64,000 bases of DNA from assembly GCF_036785885.1 (NCBI RefSeq), contig NC_092326.1:42556287-42620286 (forward strand), written 5' to 3'. The position numbers and the translations under genes were made by a program. The notes under the pieces are model-generated. The model was not told the origin of the DNA and searched no databases. It saw only the letters and a program-made list of their open reading frames with translations. This document shows, one piece after another, positions 21,927-32,412 of this stretch. Origin of the DNA: Coffea arabica. Its lineage: Eukaryota > Streptophyta > Magnoliopsida > Gentianales > Rubiaceae. The number at the start of each line of letters is the position of its first letter. Position 1 is the first letter of the stretch.

Positions 21927-23573
21927 TTATCTCCTCGGACAGCCTCGAGCTCCATGCTCGGCCACATCCATGCCGGCCTGGCGGTAGGTCCGCTTTCGGG
22001 AGCTCTGGCTGTCTCCTCCCGTGGGGCCACCTGAGATGGTGTTGATCACCCCGGCAATGTTTGGGCCGTATCCTGGTGATCCGTCGCGTGGAGGCCTTTG
22101 GTCCCCCTTATGGTCCTCAGGACCTCGGCAGTTGAGCTTGGTGTCCCGCCTGTCTTCTCGGCGAGGACCTCGGCTCTCCCGGTGGGAGGCACTTCGTCCG
22201 AAGCTTCCATCTTTGCGGACAAATTGTTTCAAGTGTCCTTGCCGGATTAGGTTTTCGATCTCTCGTTTCAGATCGTTGCAGTCTTCGGTCTCGTGCCCAA
22301 CATCTCGATGGTAGGCACAATAGAGGCTGGAGTTTCTCCTATCTCTTCTTCCAGGGATCTCAGGAGGTGTTCGGCCGAGGTGGTTCTGCCTCATTACAGC
22401 CAAGACATGAGATCGGCTGGAATTGAGCGGTGTTAGCTCAGCGTCCGAGGTGGATGATCTTCCTTTCACGATCCGGTCGAAAACACTCCGGCGGTCCAGG
22501 GGTTGGTTTGAAGTGCCACTTGGGCCGGGCTCACCTCGGCCGATGTCTTTCCTTCTCCGGGTATCTTGTCCCGTACGAGAGGCTTGGGCTTCTCGCTTCA
22601 TGCGATTCACATCTTCACTTCGGATTCCCTGGTCCACTCTTTCCCAGAGTTCGTGAAGTGTACGAGGGTAATCCCGATGGATTTCGGTGTTGAAGAGTCC
22701 GGCCACCAACCCGTTGGTAAAGGCCGCGAGAGTTACCTGCTCATTCTGATCAGGTATTTGCACATTCTCCTCGTTGAACCTTTGAGCATACGAGCGAAGA
22801 GACTCGCCCTGACCCTGTTGAAGGTTCAAGAGATAAGCTGAAGTCTTCGTGATTGGTCGAGACGACACGAAGCGGTGGATGAACCGGTCTATCAGCTCAT
22901 CCAGGGAGGAGATGCTCCCCGGTTCCAAACTCCAGAACCACATCCGGGCAGTCCCATGTAGGAAAATGGGAAAAGCCCGACAAATCACAGCGTCGGGGAC
23001 GCAGTAGAGTCGGAATGCGGAGATGAAGGCGCGGAGGTGATCCTCGGGGTCACCTCGGCCGTCGTAGGTGTGCAAGTTTGGAAGCTTGAAGTTCGGGGGC
23101 ACCCTTTCCCCATTGATGTCATCCGTAAAGGGCGGGGCCCTCATGTAGTCCGAAACTAGGCCCCCGGGGCGCCGAGGTGGGTCCTCGGCCCGTTTCCCTA
23201 GGAGTCCTCGAGAAAACGCTCGGGAGATGGAGGCAATTTTAGAGGTCGCCTTGGAGGAGGCACGCCTGGAGGTACTCCGAGAGAGACGCCCCTCATCGGA
23301 GTCTTCATCTGAAGGTGCCTCAGGGGACTTCGTCGGCCTCCTCTTGGAAGATTCGGCCTTTTCTTTCCCCTGTCTTTTGAGGTACCTTCCTAGCTCCTCA
23401 AAAATGGTAGGGTTGTGTGATACGAATTCGGCCATCTTGGCGATGGCATCATCGTTGTTTGGCTGGGTCCTTTGGGACCCTGGTTCTTCAGAGATGCGGT
23501 CTTGCTGGGCTCCGGAGGTCTGCCCAGCCCCGTTTGAGGGAACTCTTCCGCTTCTGGAACGCGTGGATCTCAT
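21927..23573 (-). CDS. gag: Gag protein of the retrotransposon
   Basis: About 548 residues. I start it at the ATG at 23573, just inside the primer-binding site; the open frame runs further up only because it reads through LTR. Basic and Ser-rich N-terminus. The capsid-like region shows APPFTDDINGERVPPNFKLP, YDGRGDPEDHLRAFISAF, ARMWFWSLEPGSISSLDEL and FIHRFVSSRP, typical of the plant retrotransposon gag domain. Near the C-terminus, CAYHRDVGHETEDC is a zinc knuckle with His in place of the second Cys, a variant common in Tat-type gags. It ends by TAA at 21927, with pol in a different frame. Confidence 0.9.
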   Translation of the reverse strand: MRSTRSRSGRVPSNGAGQTSGAQQDRISEEPGSQRTQPNNDDAIAKMAEFVSHNPTIFEELGRYLKRQGKEKAESSKRRPTKSPEAPSDEDSDEGRLSRSTSRRASSKATSKIASISRAFSRGLLGKRAEDPPRRPGGLVSDYMRAPPFTDDINGERVPPNFKLPNLHTYDGRGDPEDHLRAFISAFRLYCVPDAVICRAFPIFLHGTARMWFWSLEPGSISSLDELIDRFIHRFVSSRPITKTSAYLLNLQQGQGESLRSYAQRFNEENVQIPDQNEQVTLAAFTNGLVAGLFNTEIHRDYPRTLHELWERVDQGIRSEDVNRMKREAQASRTGQDTRRRKDIGRGEPGPSGTSNQPLDRRSVFDRIVKGRSSTSDAELTPLNSSRSHVLAVMRQNHLGRTPPEIPGRRDRRNSSLYCAYHRDVGHETEDCNDLKREIENLIRQGHLKQFVRKDGSFGRSASHRESRGPRREDRRDTKLNCRGPEDHKGDQRPPRDGSPGYGPNIAGVINTISGGPTGGDSQSSRKRTYRQAGMDVAEHGARGCPRR

Positions 23574-23587
23574 TTTAGCAAGTCTCG

Positions 23588-23606
23588 TTCCCACAGACGG
23601 CGCCAA
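23588..23606 (-). other. Primer-binding site
   Basis: TTGGCGCCGTCTGTGGGA on the minus strand, one base inside the 5' LTR. It resembles the tRNA 3'-end complement TGGCGCC... used by many plant Ty3/gypsy elements. The exact tRNA was not assigned. Confidence 0.75.
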
Positions 23607-23607
23607 T

Positions 23608-24195
23608 TGAGGAGGTGATTTTTGGTTGGTAACTAGACCGACCTGGATCAGTCCTCCCTGAGATGAAGTGAGGTGAACTCCTGTGTCCGAAGTGAACCTC
23701 CTCGTCCGAAGTGAGTGGCGGGGCTTCTCCCCTGGTATCACTCCGACGATCAAGTTAGTATGAGAACGAGAATAATGAGAATAAGTTAATGAACAGTGTC
23801 CGCTTACTTGGTGGGAGTGTGAGGGAGGTATTTATAGAAGAGTAGAGGCGAGACTCTGGACTTATGTTAGTGGGACCCACTCTGACATTACGGCTCTGTC
23901 TCCTGTCGGGGAGTCTGACTCTGACACTGTAGCCGCCTGGGAGTGATGACGGAGGATATGGTGCAGGTGCCATCAAGTGCCTCCCGTGCTTTTCAGATAA
24001 AGTGCTGGTCCTGGAAGATGTCAGGCAGGTTGACATCATCAGCGTGCGGCCGAGGTGGATGTGGCGAGGTCACCTACACGGTGGACTAGGGATGAAGCCG
24101 GGCTCTGGGGTTGTGCTCAAGACAGGGATGGGCTCCGATGAGAGACGAGGTGACTTCACCTCGGACACGCGGGGTGGCCGAGGTGAGCACCCTCA
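23608..24195 (-). repeat. 5' LTR (right in the window), 588 bp
   Basis: About 99% identical to 14476-15062 by eye. In the element's orientation this is the transcription-starting LTR, with TATAAATA at 23829-23836. Confidence 0.93.
23829..23836 (-). promoter_or_regulatory. LTR TATA box (5' LTR)
   Basis: TATAAATA on the minus strand, about 220 bases before the primer-binding site. It is the likely core promoter for the element's genomic RNA. Confidence 0.65.
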
Positions 24196-24285
24196 GTATG
24201 TGAGGTAATAAATTGATTAAAAATTATATTTACGAAAGGCGTAAAAATATTTTCTGGGTAAAATCACAGCCCAAACAAAGAAAGA
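24196..24285. mobile_element. Right part of the MITE split by the LTR retrotransposon
   Basis: Begins with the duplicated GTATG and ends in AAATCACAGCCCAAACAAA, complementary to the start at 14427. Removing the LTR element restores a MITE of roughly 135 bp. Confidence 0.55.
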
Positions 24286-24329
24286 CATTGGCTAGGTAAT
24301 TCTTTGTTTCCTTCATTCACAATCTTGTT

Positions 24330-24990
24330 TCCTTCATTGTTGTGCTCCGGATATTTTGGAAGCAAGGGGTGACAACTTCCATTCCAGAGAGGGTGAGATG
24401 CTTGAGAAATTGGCCCAAGGCAGCGTACTCACCAAGGGCTCCGGCGTCCCGCGTCCACTCCATACTGTACTACCTCGGGTAATACTAGCCACGTGAATGT
24501 GCGGATTACAAATCCAAAGATCAACGGCCCAGTTATCACCTGTGACATCAACCGCCAAGTTTTGCAGTAGTAGTAGCAGCTCTTTGGAGGTGAATGGATC
24601 TCCTCCTTAATCGGGCTTGCATTCGAATGCTGGCTTTTGGATTATGGTTCACCGGGTTTTTTGTCTTCTTCTCGAACTTTAATCGGGAAACAAGCGATAC
24701 AAACGAACCGGCACAGAGAAAGTGAGGGTTGAGACAATGGGCCGTTGCCGAAAGCGAGTAGGAGCAATTTGAAGCTGGCAAGCCAGCTGATGAAGAAAAC
24801 TGTGGGACATCCCAAATGGACAGAACCAAGTGAGAGAGAAAGGGAGAACCAAGAAAAGGCAGACGACAGGGGCCAACATGATCAGTCTAAGAAAGCCTTT
24901 TCCAACGATTCTAGCGATGGCGTAGCTGTAGGATACAGATGCAATAGTTGAAGCCCATGCCCTCATGAAATTCCCAATTTCACCTTCCAT
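24330..24990 (-). pseudogene. Wax synthase-like pseudogene with internal deletion
   Basis: Starts MEGEIGNFMRAWASTIASVS and continues through SYSYAIARIVGKGFLRLIML into VVCLFLVLPFSLTWF, matching the first 50 or so residues of the gene at 11103-12176. It then needs frame changes (HSFLHQLACQLQ against FLHQLAC...FKLLL-type) and reaches the LACLPIK-like region. The whole central part is missing, including the ELEP...FWGRRWN block and the catalytic MHE. The sequence resumes in another frame at the C-terminal segment (VITGPLIFGFVIRTF, LGEYAALGQFLKH). It cannot make an active enzyme. It lies between the two intact paralogues on the same strand, so it is a remnant of a tandem array. Confidence 0.8.
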
Positions 24991-25548
24991 ATTTTGTCCG
25001 AGTCTCTTAATTGCTAGCAGCAGCTTTCGCTCTCTAGTGGGGCTTCCCTGTCCCTCAAAAATTAATATACTATCAGGCTGCTGTTTGGTAACATGTTGAA
25101 GAGTTGTTTCTCTTCCATCTGTTTTGCTGTATAACTTAAAAATACCAGTAGTGGCTTTTCCCTCCTGGAAAACATGCAGAGCCGTTAGTTTCATCTTGCT
25201 TGGGTGAAACCATTCATGGATATGACATTTTTTCTGGCTATGAGCATTTATTTCAGCTTATTAGAGGGAAAGACTTGGCGTGACTCTGAGCTTTAATTTC
25301 TCTCTAACTTATTAGTTTGGCTCGACAGAGAAGCCACATGTTTCATGCAGAAACAGAAAGTTGAGTACCTGCTGCAGATATTAGGGAGTATGCTATCAAA
25401 TCAATAAGGGAATGCTTAAGTCACTTTGTTTCAGGACTGCGTTCGGATTCTGAAAATGATGATCCCACAACCAGAACGCATACTCGTGATTTCACGAAAA
25501 GACAGGCTGACCCTCTGTAGTTCCATCAATGTCCACAAAAAACCACAA
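24991..25548. other. Upstream flank of the wax synthase pseudogene
   Basis: No coding region or clear repeat seen. A continuing open frame on the minus strand to 25194 is upstream read-through. Confidence 0.5.
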
Positions 25549-25557
25549 TATGGTTTA
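25549..25557. repeat. 9-bp target site duplication (left), foldback element 1
   Basis: TATGGTTTA, repeated exactly at 26993-27001. Confidence 0.9.
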
Positions 25558-26992
25558 GGGATAATTTCAGAAACCTCCCTGAGGTTTCTGACATTTACAC
25601 TTACCTCCCCTGTAGTTTGAACAATTACACTGACCTCCCCTGAAGTTAGTAATCCTTTACAAATTCAGTTCAAATGATTAAAATATTATTTTAGAGAGTG
25701 AAATTAGAATTTTGTACCTGATTTGTCATTTGTGCCACATGTCCAATGAATGACAAAGTATTACAAATTAATTAACAATTAATAAACTTTAACGAGCGTA
25801 GTTTATAGGCAAATACGTATTACCTATTTAAAGTACCAGTTCTTTACATGAATTTTATTTTCAAACATTTACTTTATCACAAATATTTATTCTCAAATAC
25901 AGATTTGTATTTACTCTCAAATATTTAATTTTTATTAAATACAAAACCTACTAGTTTTTCTTTCGTAGAAATATTAATATAACACTTTTTAAATTTTAGT
26001 TATAAATATTTATGTATTTAACATAAATTAAATGATTCAGGATAAAATATCCATAAAAAACCAATACTTTACTTATATAATGGATGAAAGTCATAAAAAA
26101 TTAATAGTTTATGAGGCCATTTATTTTTTAAAAAATATTTAATTTATATTAAATAGATAACCTACTGATTTTTTTTTGCAAGAATATTACTTTAACACTT
26201 TTAAATTTTTAATTACAAATGTTAATATATTTATCATAAATTAAATATTTGAAAATAAAATACCTGTGAAGAGCCGATACAGGTATTTTATTTTTAAATA
26301 TTTAATTTACAATAAATATATCAATATTTGTAATTAAAAATTAAAAGGTTACAATAATATTCTTGTAAAAATAAAATCGATAGGTTATCTATTTAATATA
26401 AATTAAAATTAAAAAAAAAAAAAGAAGAAATGGCCTATAAAATGCTAATTTTTTATGACTTTCATCCATTACATGAGTAAAGTATTAGCTCTTTATGAGT
26501 ATTTTATTCTGAATCATTTAATTTATGTTAAATACATAAATATTTGTAATTGAAATTGAAAAAATGTTATATTAATATTTCTACAGAAGAAAAACTGGTA
26601 GGTTTTGTATTTAACAAAAATTAAATATTTGAAAGTAAATACAAATCTGTATTTGAGAATAAATATTTGTGATAAAATAAATGTTTGAAAATAAAATTCA
26701 TGTAAAGAGTTGGTACTTTAAATAGGCAATACGTATTTGTCTATAAACTACGCTCGTTAAAGTTTATTAATTGTTAATTAATTTGTAATACTTTGTCATT
26801 CATTGGACATGTGGTACAAAGGACAAATCAGGTACAAAATTCTAATTTCACTCTCTAAAATAATATTTTAATCATTTGGACTGAATTTGTAAAGAATTAG
26901 TAACCTCATGGAAGGTCAGTGTAATTGTTTAAACTACAGGGGAGGTAAGTGTAAAAGTCAGAAACCTCTGGGGAGGTTTCTGAAATTATCCC
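25558..26992. mobile_element. Mutator-like foldback element 1, 1435 bp, almost entirely one inverted repeat
   Basis: Left arm starts GGGATAATTTCAGAAACCTC and the right arm ends in its complement, GAGGTTTCTGAAATTATCCC. The arms pair over nearly 700 bases each and meet at a short spacer near 26265-26285. Matching internal words include CTACGCTCGTTAAAG against CTTTAACGAGCGTAG, and GTCCAATGAATGACAAAGTA against its complement. The exact 9-bp duplication is the Mutator-like hallmark. No coding capacity. RNA read from either side would fold into a long hairpin. Confidence 0.9.
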
Positions 26993-27001
26993 TATGGTTT
27001 A
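26993..27001. repeat. 9-bp target site duplication (right), foldback element 1
   Basis: TATGGTTTA, identical to 25549-25557. Confidence 0.9.
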
Positions 27002-27359
27002 AACAGAAGTGGAAAATGGTCCTTATATGCGTTCACTTTTGTCGTGTCAATTCTGCTCTCTCTACAGCAAAGCACGTACGATGGCACCAGAAAGGAGCGT
27101 TCACTTGTCATATCAGAGTTGAGCGCATCAATCCTACTTTTTCTGAAGCATAATGCAGCCATTGGCCAAACAACCCTTTCTTGCTTCTTATGATTAGCAT
27201 GCTTGTATCAGGGAAGGGAAGCTGACTCTTTTTGCATGCCAATTTTGAAGGGAAATTTGCTTTCAAGCTCTACGGGTGGGTGTGTATGTGTCGCTAGTTA
27301 ACTAGTTTCTTCTATTATGGGCTAATTTCTTCTATTATTGCCCCAAAAATAAAAAAACT

Positions 27360-27592
27360 GAAATAATATGATGTGATGTGATGTGAAATATTTTTGAAAT
27401 ATTGAAATATTTTGAAATATTTGAAATATTTGAAATATTTGAAATATTTGAAATATTTTTACCGTAGCACTTTTTGTGATGTGATGTATGTGAGATAAAA
27501 AGGTAATTGGGAAAATAAAAAGGTGTATTGGAAATTGTAATGATGATGTCAGCAAATATATTTGATCAAATAATTGGCTGTCCAAACACACT
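27360..27592. mobile_element. hAT-type MITE copy with expanded 9-bp repeats
   Basis: Related to the MITE at 7567-7725: shared GTAGCACTTTTTGTGATGTG, GAGATAAAAAGGTAATT and the right end GTCCAAACACACTC. The left part is replaced by short tandem repeats. Confidence 0.55.
27385..27460. repeat. (GAAATATTT)n minisatellite
   Basis: Around seven copies of a 9-bp unit with small length variation, preceded by three GATGT units. Confidence 0.85.
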
Positions 27593-28623
27593 CATTGTTT
27601 TGACATGAGTATGATATAAAACTAATATTCATTGGACTTAGTCAACCCGACAAAAAAGAAAAAATTTGGTGGGCTTCTAGGTTTAGTCAACCAATAACAA
27701 AGAAAATTTTTCTTTAAAAACATACTGGACTCGTTTGACTAAGCACGGCGACCAAGCTGGAAAATTTTTTTTTTTCGTCAAAATGTGATGGCCTTTGTGC
27801 GCATCTTTGATTCTTTGTTTGCCAATAATTAGCCTTCTTTTTCCTTGTTTGCCCGTAAACAAGAAAATGATCGTAAGAAAGAAATTGAACAAATTGACCG
27901 GTGCAGGAACTGCAAACTGTGTAAATGCTTGGGACCCTATACCATTATTTAACTTTTCTGAGGCTGCCACAAGCCAGTGCTAATAAGTTGTCGAGGGTTC
28001 ACTTTTTATTTCTCATTGAAATAAAAGTGGAGCACATAATCAATCGCTTTTACCTGGTGTCAAGTAGTTTATTTAATAGCTAGCTCTTGTCCAGCCTCGC
28101 AATGATGTCTTGGCCAAATTTCGTTTGCTCTTCTCACCATGCATATGCACAGATGAGTCAACTTTCCATCATAGACGGAACCACCAAACCCCTAGTTTTT
28201 TTTTTTTTTTTTTGTTCTGCCAAAGTCAGCCGACAGCGGCTGCAAGGGGACAAAAGTGTCAGGCAGCCGTGCACAGTCAGCATGGTTGTGACTGACCCCT
28301 CTGACCCTTGCTGAATTTTATGTTGTCAGACTGCGGCGGAAAAATTTAGTTTTGCTGCCGTGTTGAGTCAGAGCTTCATTTGGTAAATGTTTTTTTTTAT
28401 ATGAATATTCTAAGAAATTAGCCCAACCAATTGCCCACGTTCGATCCTATTTCTCTTCTTTTGTTTTTCCAAATTTTCTATTTCTTTCTTTAGTTTTGGA
28501 AAGAATACCACTACTACTGTTGTTTATGTCGTGTGTTGTTTTCATCGTCTTCCTCTCATCTTTTGAGAAATTTGCATTTACTCTACACTTTCTTGAATTG
28601 GACAAAATTCACTGTCCTAACTT

Positions 28624-29003
28624 AAGGTGCAAACGAATCAAGCCGCTCGCGATCGGCTAGATTCAATTTGATCGAGTTCGAATCGAATTCAAGCTGGTCG
28701 AGTCAAAATCAAGTTCAAAATATTAAGTTTATTAACTCACGAAAATAGCTCACAAGCTTGAGTATATATATTTTTTTATTTTAATAATAAAATTACATAA
28801 ATATTCTTAATATTTTTTAAGGACAAAAAATATTATTTTATTTATTTTTTAAAAATAAAATAATTATTTTTATTTTTTCGAGCTCGAATTCAAGTTCGAA
28901 TTTCAAAATTGTCAGTTCGTAGAGTTCTAGTTCGATAAAATTAAATGAAGATTCGATTCGATTATCTCAAAATTCAATTCGAGTCGATTCATTTGCAACC
29001 CTA
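28624..29003. mobile_element. hAT-like non-autonomous element, about 380 bp
   Basis: Left end AAGGTGCAAACGAATCAAGC against AGGGTTGCAAATGAATCGAC, the complement of the right end. Both ends are rich in TCGAGTTCGAATTC-type motifs, like the larger hAT element at 7934. The flanking 8-mers match only partly. Confidence 0.55.
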
Positions 29004-29568
29004 TCTCAACCCCGGACACCAATAAGCCCCACATTTTTGTCGGCTCTTGGGCAGCAGAAGTATTGCATTGCAAAAAAAGAATCCCACAATCTTCCTTAGC
29101 CTAAGGAGGCTGTTGTAGGGACTAGTGGATATATAGATCAAACTAGACCAAGAGAGTATTATGGTACAACTCTTAGATTTTTTTCGCTGCTGATGAGATT
29201 TGAACCCTCATCAACAGCCCAAGAAGGGACTTAAGTCCCTCCCTGATGGTCACTTAGCCATTGGCCGGTGGTTCACTTGGTTTGGTTTCAATAGTTCTTT
29301 TTCTTCTTCATCGTCTGCAGGACCCGGGAATTTTGAAAATGGAAAAGTGAATTTCCTCGAAACTGCCCACAAAGGCCATCATATTTTTTTAAAAAAATAT
29401 TTCCAACTTGGCTGTCAGCTAACTAAGCCCAGCATTTTTTTCGAAAAATTCTTTCTTGTCGAGCTGATTAAATCCTGCAAGCATTATTGTTTCGTATCAT
29501 ACTCGTATCAGAAAAATATTATTGTTTCGATTTTTTATTTTTTGGACAATAATCGAATGAATTAGCTG

Positions 29569-29577
29569 CAGCCTGGA
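29569..29577. repeat. 9-bp target site duplication (left), foldback element 2
   Basis: CAGCCTGGA, repeated exactly at 31191-31199. Confidence 0.88.
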
Positions 29578-31190
29578 GGCTAATTCCTTAAAATATACGT
29601 ATAAAAAAAATTATCCGTCAAATGCACGTCTGACTGAGGGACTTTCTTATTTTATACAGGCCGTGCTGACTCAGCACGGCCGGATCACAAAAAAATCTAC
29701 CCGGTCAACATCCAATTTGGGCTGAGCATTTGTGTCAGCGGACGTGCTGACTGGGCACGTCCGCATCTGACACAAACCTGTCAGCACGTCCCTCAATCTC
29801 TCGCTTTCTCTGTCTCATGTATATCATAGCAGCTCCTCCTCTGCTTGCATTCGTTCCTTCAGTTTGGCTTCGGATTCATACAGGTTAGTAATTTAAATTA
29901 TTATTACAGCATTTATTAATTACATTATTTATATTATGTTAATTAAACATGTTAAGTAATTATGTTAGTTATTTATATTATGTTAATTAAACATGTTAAA
30001 TAATTATGTTAATTATTTATATTATGTTAATTATTTATGTATTTACATGTTATATTATACTGTCATCAAATGACATTAATTAAACTTGTTTTCTGCATTG
30101 TGTGTTGTTGTTATAGTTTATTAATTAATAGTTAATGTAAAGTGTGATAATTTATTTATAATTTTACAATATTGAAGTGTTAAAAAAGAGTTAACTAGTG
30201 TATATAGTGATATAGTGTTGTCGACTACGACTTATTGTTTAATCGTATAATTTTTGGCGAATTACTATGTAATATAATTCATATAGAAATACTATAAATA
30301 ACTAATTAAAATTATTGCTTTTTACATGCATAAAATATATTAATTAACTAAACATAAGAAATTTTTGGATTGCATAAAAAAATGAAGTAATCTGCAAATA
30401 TTAATAAAAAAATTTTTGGATTGATATTGATGTAGATGAATAATTCATGTACGTAGTAGGACTTTTGTAAGATATCATATATGTTGCGTGCAAGGTAAAA
30501 ATATAGTTAAAATAATTATCCAAAATATAGTTAAAAATGTAGTTAAAATATAATAAAAATATAGATGCAAAAACGTTGTCTCGAAAAAATAATTATCCGA
30601 ATTGGTTGTATTATTATGTATGCCAATCACAATCACAAAGTGATTATAATAATTAATTCCTGTTTATTAGAATACATGAATCGTTCGTTAATTAACAACT
30701 ATTATGCATTTAATAATGATTTAATAATAATACATGTGGAAAAGGCATCTAGGGACATGAATCATGAGGTTAGGTTAATGTATTTATTTTAAATATTAAT
30801 GAAATAAAGTATATTTAGGATTACGATTAAAATTTAGTTTAATTAGGTTAATTTGAAAATTAAAGTACCAAATTTTAAAGTACCAAATTAAAGTACCCTA
30901 ACTCTAAAAATCCTAAAGCCTAAAACTTATTTTTTTTAAATGTTACCTAAGAGACCTTTGTGTCAGAGGACGTGCTGACTGGGCACGTCCGCACCTGACA
31001 CAAGGACGTGCCCAGTCAGCACGTCCGCTGACACAAATGCTCAGCCCGAACTAGATGTTGACCGGATAGATTTTTTTTGTGATTCGGCCGTGCTGACTCA
31101 ACACGGCCCGTATAGAATAAGAAAGCCCCTCTGTCAGACGTGCATTTGACGAATAATTTTTTTTTATACGTATATTTTAAGGAATTAGCC
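29578..31190. mobile_element. Mutator-like foldback element 2, 1613 bp, with hairpins inside its arms
   Basis: Termini GGCTAATTCCTTAAAATATA on the left and the complement at the right. The arms are about 230 bases with few mismatches and share TCAAATGCACGTCTGAC, GGCCGTGCTGACTCA and GGCTGAGCATTTGTGTCAGC. Each arm also contains its own small palindromes (GGACGTGCTGACTGGGCACGTCC and GGCCGTGCTGACTCAGCACGGCC types). The interior (29880-30900) is AT-rich and non-coding. The exact 9-bp duplication CAGCCTGGA supports a Mutator-like origin. Confidence 0.88.
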
Positions 31191-31199
31191 CAGCCTGGA
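31191..31199. repeat. 9-bp target site duplication (right), foldback element 2
   Basis: CAGCCTGGA, identical to 29569-29577. Confidence 0.88.
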
Positions 31200-31780
31200 C
31201 TTATATATGCCACACCAATTGTTTTTTGTCGTCATACGGAAAAGATAGAAAGGGAAACATTCAACTGACCAGTGGTCTTTTTGCGATGTCCAGTCAACAT
31301 TCGGCGCCCATATGTCTAAATTTACTGTACCGATTAGCCTCAAAAAATCTATAGATTTGACCTTTGTATTTTACTCTATCACTTATTCCACATTCACGTG
31401 TTGTCTACAAACTTTATTTTAATAAAAAAAAAAAATTCTAACGCATACAAGTTTTGCTGGAAAGGTCTAATTTAGAACAAATACGGAGTTAACGAAAAAA
31501 TCAGCCGAAAGCAATCTAACTGAAATTATGGTTGAAACTGAAATATATATATATATATATATATATAGTTATATATAGTTATTACTCGCACTAAAAAATT
31601 CACGGAAAAGTATAGCATAGTACAGCGTTCAACAACAAATCGAAGCAGCAAGTGACGGAGGAGGTACTCCTTTCAATTAGAGATGGGATTTCAGTCCATT
31701 AGATGCAAAGGTTTACAAGTTTGAGCAGTAACTTGGCACATTTAATAATCCAAAGACCACAAGTATACAAACTTTTAATA
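31200..31780. other. Intergenic with an (AT)n microsatellite
   Basis: No gene seen. (AT)n at about 31544-31566, followed by TATATAGTTATATATAG. Confidence 0.5.
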
Positions 31781-31788
31781 GTTTGTGT

Positions 31789-32281
31789 TAGGGGTGTTTA
31801 CTGGCCGATAATAGGTAATTCGATAAAAAAAAAATCAATTTTTTGATTTTCTTTCATCAAGTTCAACATCCAATTAGCGCCCAAACTTTTATTTGATAAT
31901 TGGATATTGATAATTAGATTTCGATTGAATAATCGATATTTCAATAAAATACCCAAAAGTTTTTAATTTATAGATCAGTTAAGCATATTTAATATATAAT
32001 TAATAATATGAAAGTTATTAATACGTTAAGCATAAATTACAACTTATAATATACTATTAACTAATGCATTGATATGTAATACAATCTAATTCATAGGGAT
32101 GAAATATATACAATATTTATTTTTAATATAAAATTTGATAATTCGATTATTTTCGGGAATCAAATTTAAATAGATTTCCCAAACTGTTTTACCAAATTTT
32201 TAGATCAAATCTTAATCGATTTTTCCAAATTTCATTAGATCGACCTGTTATTCAATTTTTTTCCAAAGTGTCAACACCCTA
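31789..32281. mobile_element. hAT-like MITE, 493 bp
   Basis: Left end TAGGGGTGTTTACTGG and right end CAACACCCTA form short inverted termini. Flanks GTTTGTGT (31781-31788) and GTTCGAGT (32282-32289) agree at 6 of 8 positions, suggesting an aged 8-bp duplication. The interior is AT-rich with repeated AATTCGAT/ATCGATTT motifs. Confidence 0.55.
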
Positions 32282-32412
32282 GTTCGAGTTTTTTTTTTTC
32301 CTCTTTAATGGTTTATTTTAGTTTACAAAAATTAAAAAAAAAAACGAATGTAATAAAAGTAACCTGAAATTGTATGATTGAACGGTCACAAATAACCTAA
32401 TCTTCTATGAAT

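Larger units (their letters stand above)
14476..24195 (-). mobile_element. Ty3/gypsy LTR retrotransposon, Tat-type lineage, 9720 bp
   Basis: Complete element with LTRs of 587 and 588 bp, TGAG...CTCA termini, a 5-bp GTATG target duplication, a primer-binding site and a polypurine tract. Coding order on the minus strand is gag, protease, reverse transcriptase, RNase H, a second RNase H-like domain and integrase. The dual RNase H and an extra antisense ORF near the 3' LTR are marks of the plant Tat lineage. I count about five differences between the LTRs, all towards the inner end, so the insertion is young. Even so, the gag-pol frames carry a frame change at gag/PR, a nonsense codon before the RT core and a frameshift in the integrase zinc finger. 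It is therefore probably non-autonomous. The body is GC-richer than its flanks. Confidence 0.93.
27316..29566. mobile_element. Probable older terminal-inverted-repeat element, nested and interrupted
   Basis: The outer segments are inverted and diverged. GCTAATTTCTTCTATTATTG and the following CCCCAAAAATAAAAAAACTG at the left match the complement of 29520-29566. ACATGAGTATGATATAAAAC matches the complement of the segment near 29500. GACCAAGCTGGAAAA and TGATGGCCTTTGTG (27740-27800) match the complement of 29365-29440. A hAT-type MITE has entered the left arm and a second hAT-type element the middle. No coding frame and no clear target duplication. Confidence 0.45.

Noticed and set aside
18329-23610. 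Plus-strand frames over gag-pol (18644-18988, 20284-20631, 23227-23610)
   Set aside because: Complement of known pol and gag coding sequence; only shadow frames.
23574-23753. Longer gag start inside the LTR
   Set aside because: It would translate through the primer-binding site and LTR. The first ATG after the primer-binding site is at 23573.
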